This document shows, one piece after another, positions 50,199-64,000 of a stretch of DNA of 64,000 nucleotides; position 1 is the stretch's first letter; the number at the start of each line of letters is the position of its first letter. A model generated the notes under the pieces. It saw only the letters and a program-made list of their open reading frames with translations. It was not told the origin of the DNA and made no database searches. The translations under genes and the position numbers were made by a program. This DNA is from Magicicada septendecula (taxonomy: Eukaryota; Arthropoda; Insecta; Hemiptera; Cicadidae), in NCBI GenBank assembly GCA_034769895.1, contig CM068367.1, positions 123,479,927 through 123,543,926 on the forward strand, read 5' to 3'.

Positions 50199-50656
50199 CA
50201 GTCGGAAAAATTCACATCGTCTTAACAGACTTGTTTGCCGTTGTCAGTATGAGCCAGATAAATAACGCAAAAAGCTTACGGATGTATAAATTATTTTTGG
50301 CTGTTCGGAGCGCGCGTTGTGTAGCAAGACAAGGTGATTTTTTAAACCAAATCCTATCTGTAAAGGAAAATTGTCACTGCTGACATCATATGCGTCGTAA
50401 AATATGATTATATTCATCGTTTCTTATTTATGTATTACGCATATCACTCGTTACTGTTCTCGTCTTTTCTTCGCCGTATCTTGGCTTCTCTTTTTCCTTC
50501 TTCATATATTTTTATATTTAATAGTAACTTAATTTCTTCTATCCTCTGACGATTTTATGCCGTTCCATGCGGTTTGAATTAATTTTCTCATTGAAATTAA
50601 TTATTAACGTGAAATAAGCTCGTCGGTTCACAAAATTATTTCTAAAACTAACAGAT

Positions 50657-50720
50657 ATAACACTGTTGCACATCACTACACTATAGAAACATTTTCTATA
50701 GTGGTATGCAGCAGTGTTAT
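50657..50720. repeat. Hairpin repeat, unit 2
   Basis: Counterpart of 32199-32262, with substitutions in one arm (CACATCACTACAC against CACACCACTACAG). Confidence 0.75.
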
Positions 50721-51198
50721 TATAACCACTAACATAACTATATTATTTAAATTTCTAAAACTGCTTTCAAGTTTCTTTTTGTTTATCAGGAAGGTGAAAA
50801 AGTCTATTACCAACCAGCCCGTGCTCCGGGTTAGTGTGAGATTCTTCCTGAAAATATATGCTCACTAAAAAACCACACCTCCCTTTTTTGACCTTATATC
50901 TGCCTCCCGCGTCACCGCCAGTAGGCATTACTCCACACCGGACAGACTGTTTTCTAGGGTGGGATAGATGAAATAGTAAGCGGATCACTTTCTAGCTAGA
51001 TTTTAGTAATATCTACCAGTACATTATGCTCAATTTTATAGCAATGAGTTCACCTAACGTGATCGTCAGGCCTCGTACAGCCAATTCAATGTGGGTAGAA
51101 ATCTTGAAATAAAATCGAAACGCCGGTAAGGGGATGGAATCGTGAACCGGGCGACTTGTATATAATAGAACAGACCCCATGATCTATCTCTTATATTA

Positions 51199-51325
<127 letters not shown>

Positions 51326-53320
51326 TCTCAAACGTTGTTGGCCTTTAGTTGTATAAATGTTACCAGCTGAAGCCATCTGTAGGCGTGTTGCACAGGCCTT
51401 TGTACTAGCAGGTCTATTTGTTTTCCGCCAGCCTACTCATACACGTCGTAATTGGAATATCTTGGCACTCAAATAAATCAAGAAACTTGTAAGAATATAC
51501 AGACGTTATTTGGGGGCGGGTAATTAACTGCATAAATACACATCGTTCCTCTGGTCAAGGGCGTTGATCGACTGGCAAGGACTTGGATGTATTCAATAAA
51601 GGACAAAAGCGAAAGGGAATTGGGAAAAAACAAATGCAGAAAATGTAATTAATTTGCGTATAATAAATTTCGAACAATTTCCGGTGTCAGCATGACGTGT
51701 GTGTTTGTGTATCGAGGAGAATATGCTTGGCAGTTTTAATGTAGCTGGACTTATAAGGTTATAGCCATAAATACTTAGACACAAAAGATGGAGAGAAAGG
51801 TGGGGAAATATGGAGACGTTTTGTGTACATAAGTATTTTTTTTATTTTTCTGACTTATATTTCCATATCGATTGATTGAACGTTAGACTGTCTCTATGAT
51901 TAACGTTCCGACATTGTGATGATAATCATCTTCTGAATACATATGCTGAACGTATGGAAAAACGTTCTTTGTCCAATTTTTATGAAAACGTTTCGCTAGA
52001 CAATATATCAGCTATACTTTTATTATTATTCTTACAGCCGTTTAAAGGTAATTTTTTCTGCTTTAAGATGTTGTTAAAAGATAATGTGTAAAAAATTCAA
52101 TTCAAAAAATTTTCTTTGTGCTTTCTGGTTTCATTTAATCATATTTTTAATTAAATTCGTTTAATCTAAATTCTTTTGATCTAAACAAATAGCACATATT
52201 TTACAACGCATATTCTGTCAGCAGTGACAATTTTCCTTATTAGATAGGATTTGGTTTTAAAAAATCACCTTCTCTTTATACAAAGACATTTAAATGAGTT
52301 TTATAACTTAAGTCTTAAAACACATACAGTTTAGAGAAAAAATTATGCGTATTATCTAGAGGAACTGAGATTTTCATAAGGTTACTTGATCAAAACGTAA
52401 TTGTTAATTTTATTTGCGAGCGTATTAATTATAATAACAATATAAAAGGTATCCCAGTGCTTGGCTAAATTTAAAAATGTAACCTAATTATAAATTTTAC
52501 CTAAATTTAAAACCAATTTCAATCTTTTCGCAAGATTTTGTAGTATACTTTTAATTTTGTCTAAACATGAGTTACGTTTTTAGAAAAACAATTTACACCA
52601 AAATGCATTCCAAAAACAGGTTGATTATAAAACTCTGGTAGCAGCTTTATGTAATCACACTTGTAATTTTAGTAGTTAAATTGAAATTAAATCATAAATT
52701 AACGTTACAAGTTATTTTTTTACCAAAATAAGAAGTAAATGAAATACAATTACTAATACAAAACAAAAGAGATATTGACAAATTTTAAACATACTGTAAT
52801 TTGTGAAACGTAATTATACTGGCGAAGCGTGCAGTAAATTATGGACAAACTTCATTATCCCTCTGTGGACAGAATCCTTCAGTCCCTATAAAGCGTTACT
52901 CTAATATATTTTGTAGGTATATTTTTACCCACTTTCATGCTAAGGCATTCATTTAAGCTACATAGTAGGCGAAATCTTGTTAAAAAATCGACAAAGCTTG
53001 TCGTGGTTTTCCTGTGTAGTAATATTCTTGTGTTATTAACATATTTCCTATAATAAAACCATCCCATTGACAGACTTTCGCTCACTCTGTAATTTTTTGT
53101 CCCCAGTGGCTACAGTGAAACATAAAAGTGTTTCGATTTCGTGTATTATTTGCGTACACGGAAAGTTTACGAATGCGATCCTCAACCACTTGTCGTGAAT
53201 CAGTGTAACCACTGAGGGTGCCACAACGCAGCACGAGCGAAATGTGCGGCCATGAATTTGCTAAAAACTTGAGGGCTGTAATCGTTATACCAGGAGAGAT
53301 TTTATCAGAAGTGATCGTAT

Positions 53321-53555
53321 TAGAATGAAGCTAGATGAAATGAGAAAATCTCCCGGTACAAAACGGAGTGGTGGTTATACGTGGAGAGAATGGATCCATC
53401 TAGATTTTGAAGAAGATCCATTGACTGTCATCCAAGGGGGGGGGGGGGGAGAGAAGTGTGGGAAGACCCTGTAAGCGATGGTTGGATGACTTCCGTTGAG
53501 ACTGGAACAGGCTACTAGTCCAAGCCGTAAAGGATGACGACACGACGACGACTTC
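53321..53555 (+). repeat. Non-LTR element tail with (GAC)n end, unit 2
   Basis: Counterpart of 34796-35025, with a G run longer by about five bases. Confidence 0.45.
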
Positions 53556-55835
53556 TTTTCACAATAAATCGTTATAAGTTATAGAAATATAAAGTTTATA
53601 TAAATCATTACATTAAAGTTATAAATCGCAATATAATTATGACGAGTAAGATTAATATTGAGTGTGTCGATATTTTGTTGTCCAACTGCTTTCATTATAC
53701 GAATTGCTTACCCCAGCAGAAAACTGGTCGTGACGAAATCACAGGTACCGACTGCTGTCACAGCAAAGGCATATCAAAGCATGATCACCCAATAATTTGA
53801 CGTGATTGGCATTTCTAATTTAACATCACCAGCGCTTTCATCTTCTTGCCAAACTTTGATTCGCTAGTTAAATACGGACGAGGAGAATGACGTGCAAAAA
53901 TGTTTACTTCTGATTGAACGGAGAAACTGTATTGTGAAGTGAAAACTTTAATATTGAGTTTTAGTGTATTGTGTTTTATTTTATTCAACACCGACTAGCG
54001 TAAGTTTTAGCGATTTCATTTTGTTTCCAGTGCAATTAATTAAACGATCGACTTTTAGTAAAAGTAGTAGTAAGAAAGAAGATTATCTTGTGCTGCTTTG
54101 ATGTTCTCTGAGTAAGTTGTATTGATCCGCTTGTTTTTCCCTTGCAAGTCAACTGCTTATTCAGTTGCCTCTCGGTTGTTAGCTGACCCAGTACTTGAAC
54201 CCGTTCTCCCCCCCCCTCGAACTTTTATTGAAAACTGTTTCATTTAAAACATCAAACTTTTAATAGTTTTACTTACCGAAAGCTATATACTACTTCCTTT
54301 CAAACGAGATCTCGTTTTTTTTACATTAACACTCTTTACAAAATAATTGACTGGGTGCAGTATTGTGTTTAAAATTTATTTTTGTCGACTTATAAAGAAA
54401 ATGTTCACATATTTGACGATGAAGCAGTGGCAAAATTTCAGTGCTTAGAATTTAACGTAAACAAAAATAATTTTTCAAGTTACTAGAGTTATTGAAGTAG
54501 GCGTAAATTCTGTACTACTCCGAAAACAGATTCTAACCAATCGTTAAAAGGTTTATGACAAGAGACAAGATCCTGCCAAATTTAATTTCCCCAAAATTTA
54601 TTAATTCAGATATTTAAATTAGAAGTAATCCTCAACTAAAACAATCTCGGCAAAAAGAGATTTTCTGCCGGTGCGTCTGTTGTCGTTTCGCCGTTTCTGA
54701 ACAGTTTCCCTTCGTTAAATACCCCTGGCTTATTCTGCATCTGTTTACCTGGCGGACGATTAGCCTACAGTTTTTCCGCCTTTTTCGCTCGGTAACTATT
54801 TTATGTTTTTATGCTGTCGAGACATTTTTATTTGACTTAAATAAAAACTGTTTAGCCTACTCGTTATAGGCTAATTTACAAACACATTAAAACTTTCCCC
54901 TTCTCTGTTGTACCCAAGACACTCTGTTTTCCTTGCCGGAAACGAGAAGCTGCGACGACGATATTGTTGTGCACATTTCCAAATTATCTCGTAATTTTAT
55001 TCAGAGACTATTTCCAGAAATGTCACTTCTCGCGTTGAGTAAGAAAGAAATATGTTTTCAGTGAATTTTTCCCTTGCCAGTTTACAGTCGTAATTTGCTG
55101 ACATTCATACGCAGTTTTCTCTTTAGTAGATGGTGTAAGAAGTGACGGTATTAAATAACGAATAAACTTTTAAGATTTTAAACCCTAACAGTAAATACCG
55201 TGTGTTGCGCGTGTGCGCACGTGTGTATAATTGTGTATCACGGAACGCGTTAATGATAATTCAAACGGTCTGACGCGGTGTCCATTAACTTCAACTAGCT
55301 ATGCCACTGTTCACTAATTCCAATACAACATAGCTTCGCTACAAGGAGGGAAACAGCCGCCAGTCATCAGAGAACTGAGAACTGGCTGTAGAGTCAGAGA
55401 ACTGGTGAATCGAAGAAGACTGGCATGTTGTAGTACTGCGGCAAATACATAGAAATGTTGTGAGTTGTCTGAAGAAAAATTGGCAACCCACTGTACAACA
55501 ACGGAATTGGAGAACGAGAAGTGAGTCATAAGTAGTATTTTTAATAAAGGTACACAATCAAACGTTACTGGTTTACATCCTAAGAAAGTATTACATACGG
55601 GAATATAAACGGGAAGATGAAAACGAGAGGAAACCATGATTATTGTCAATAGTGAAGGTGAGAAACTAGGACAGTATACAATGGTTTATTTAGGATGGAG
55701 ATACATCACCAGAACGAAGTCCCATGCAGTAGCCATTGGAAAGAGTAGGATATGAAAAAGAGGACAAGTGAAAATTTGAACAAAAATTTGTAACACAATT
55801 TGAAGTTGGTGAAAGAAATAAAAGAAGAATAAGTT

Positions 55836-55922
55836 GGAAACATTATTTGCGGGGCTGTTAGGTCGTGGTCTACTGTTTGTGTGGACAGACCGCGGCTTAA
55901 CAGCCCCGCAAATAATGTTTCC
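55836..55922. repeat. Strong hairpin, unit 2
   Basis: Counterpart of 37306-37392, unchanged in both arms. Confidence 0.85.
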
Positions 55923-57102
55923 GATTATGTTGACGATAACCTTAGAAAAGAAGAATAGATTTATAAATGCTGTGGCAAGGCTTATAAGGCTCCTAGTAAT
56001 ATATCTGTAGTATTAGTAATAATAGTAATATGTTCATAAAGAAAAAAGAACAAAAAACGAATTTGCAGACATCGAAATGGTATTAGAAATAATGAGACAG
56101 AATTTGTTATGACTTTAGAAAAAGGATTTGTTAAATGTGAGTCATTCAGTTGTTAAAGTTGTGAGTAATGGTTTAGGATAAGTGGGCTCAATTACCTATA
56201 AGTGCAACAATACCAATCAACATCAACGGGGAGATTATAAAATGCTTAAAGAAATTATGAGAAGTGGTAAACAACTTAACAATTTGTAAATAACTGCTAT
56301 GAATTAAAATTGAATAAAAAGAATTATGAAATGAAAGCTGAAAACAAAAGGCAACTGGTCAACAAGGTAAAATAAACACAGAAATCGTTAATAACGTTTT
56401 CAAACCGAAATGTAGATAGAGATGTTGTTTATCTCTAGTGATATTAATGATATCAATTAGCTCTGGTGCAGTTAATTAACTAAATACATAGAGTTATGAA
56501 CTATAAAATCCAGGAAAAAACTGTAAAAATTATTTCAAGGCTTCATGAAAAAAATTATCACCGAGAGAAAACCACAATATGTTACTACCTTATTTGGCTG
56601 TGGGAGACAAAGTATGACACACAGAAAGAAATTAGAGGTGGAATTACAGAGAGAAATTAGAAAGAAATTAGCACTGGTCCTGTACTTGAGCATATAGAAT
56701 ACAAACAACTAAGTCGGTGAGGGTACATGACAAGAATGAATATGGAGGTGTCGGCCAAAAATTCGTGAGCAGTTATAATATAAACAATGAGGGGCGGATA
56801 GACCTAAAGAAGATAAGAACGGTGCAGTTGCAAAGATAATATTAAAGAGGGGAATTATTATAACAAAAACGAACATTTTCAACAAAACCTACGGAAAACT
56901 GTGAAATATAAATATTGTGTACAGATGAAAAAAAGAGACTCACCCTAACACCAAAAGACATAACAGAATTGGAGTGTGTATCTGTAAACGGAAAACGAAA
57001 AGGAAGTATAAAGAAATTCTGAAAGCAAAGATTGTGCTCAATATATAGGTTAAAAGAGTAAAGTAGAAAGAAGGAACATTCGCCAAGAAGAGTTGAGTTA
57101 TT

Positions 57103-57277
<175 letters not shown>

Positions 57278-58622
57278 ATACGAAAGGTAATCTACGTGAG
57301 GCAGAAAAGTAATGAGACTTTACAGCATCTAGAAGCCAATAAGAAACGGAAACAAAGTATTCATATTTCATAAGTATCAGTATTTTAGTCGATACTAGGA
57401 AAGTAGGGCGCCAAGAGAATTATAATTACGTAGTGCTTACTTCAGGGTAGAAAAAAACAAATAATAAGACACACACACACACGCACACACATATGTATGC
57501 TTTCGTTGACAAGTGCCTATCAAAGTATCATAAATAGAGATTTGTTGAGATGTCTACTTTACGTTTGTTGAGATGTCTTTTGCAGCGTCAAAAGTTGTGA
57601 CAGACTCAATATATATAGTACGCCGCCAACTACTTCTAACTGTAATATTTTCATCTTACTCATATCCCGTACGAAAGTTTAAAAAAACCCTCAGGAATTC
57701 ATTATTGTATGAAAAGTTTTCCTGTTTTAACTTAAATAACAAATGGCGGTGTCATCTCTAGCCAGCGATGTAACAGAGCTATTAAACTTTCTTACAAGCT
57801 GCGTATCGCGTTTATAAGGGAATATCCTTTACTCAACGTTTCGTAGATAATAGAAGTATGGTAACGGCGTTAAATACATACGTCGGGTTCATGTTCAGCG
57901 ATCTTCGTTATTCGGATAATTTGCATTTACGTTGAACAGCAAAATCACGTTTTCTAAAAAAAACAGTTTTGCAATATATCAAAACGCAATTGAAAAATAT
58001 GATTAAAATTTATGTAAACGTTAGTGCAGGATTGAGCGTTACAATCGGTTGGAGAGCCACTGTAGTACAACGGTCTGTCGCCATCCTGTAGAAGCAGCGG
58101 CGCCATATGTCCTCCTCCTTCTCCTCCCCGATTCAGGGACAATATCTCCCCATCCCTAAGTAAGTCTCTCCTCTCGCTCAAGAAACGCGGTACTCCAGAG
58201 CCCAAGTTCGGACTTAGGCCTCCGTACTTAATGCAAAAACGTAGGCACCGTGTGTTTTATGTAAACAAGAGGAGAAAATTTAAGTGTACAAGAAAACATT
58301 TAATCTATGCAAAAAATTAAGTAAAACATACTGTTCCAACATGAAGTCAATGCTTATTCGAAACGAATAGGACGGATTTTCCTAGTCGAAACGGACGGAA
58401 ATTGCAATCGAAGCGTAAACACGGGATACAGGAGACTTTCACACAGACGGTCGTCGGGAAGAAAGTAAATCAATTGCTATCGGAAATGCGCTTCTGCACG
58501 TGAATACTGCCGGCAGTTCAAATATAGTTAGTTCTCTTTGTGCTGTGCTCGTAAACGAAATGAGACTCATCGAACTTTGACCTGTGATCTTACTTCAACT
58601 GGAAGTAATGAGAACTTTATTA

Positions 58623-64000
<5,378 letters not shown>

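Overview
This window reads as intergenic or intronic DNA from an arthropod, probably an insect. It is AT-rich, has no long intact ORF, and is full of decayed mobile elements (mariner, non-LTR retrotransposon tails, Penelope-like elements) and long dinucleotide microsatellites. The style of the non-LTR tails would suit a large polyneopteran genome such as a cockroach, termite or stick insect. That placement is inference. The only host coding sequence I can defend is one 101-bp exon at 7068-7168 on the + strand, with good splice signals. It resembles a leishmanolysin-like (M8, invadolysin-type) metallopeptidase, so much of the window may be intron of that gene.

Layout. Positions 1-21826 are single-copy. 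They hold non-LTR reverse-transcriptase remnants (about 1440-2055, 7684-8010, 12960-13980 minus, 15548-15770, 20660-21060), a badly decayed mariner (11210-12270 minus), and a shorter mariner with complete ends and TA target duplication (17047-17945). They also hold a three-unit tandem repeat (10467-10920), two copies of a 310-424-bp dispersed repeat (3441-3750, 19105-19528), and two large palindromes (15358-15547, 16386-16712). Positions 21827-40008 and 40009-58622 are two direct, adjacent, nearly identical copies of an 18.2-18.6-kb unit, joined with about 1 bp of microhomology. Positions 58623-64000 are single-copy again and hold a 244-bp (CA)n tract.

The most interesting content is a set of hammerhead-ribozyme-like motifs tied to Penelope-like element (PLE) DNA. 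Each duplicated unit carries a PLE fragment encoding the end of the reverse transcriptase and a GIY-YIG endonuclease. It is flanked by inverted arms of about 306-310 bp, and each arm ends in a CTGAAGA / stem / GAAA / AGCGCT core that a distal helix can close. The right-arm motif is intact in both units. The left-arm motif is intact in unit 1 and broken by a 23-bp deletion in unit 2. Related motifs lie in the palindromes at 15.4 kb and 16.5 kb and, more decayed, at 9.5 kb.

The two units differ by scattered SNPs, by a 293-bp MITE-like insertion present only in unit 2, and by microsatellite length: (AC)n is 102 versus 172 bp and (TC)n is 18 versus 102 bp. This fits either a young tandem segmental duplication or two haplotypes wrongly placed in tandem by an assembler. 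Sequence alone cannot decide.
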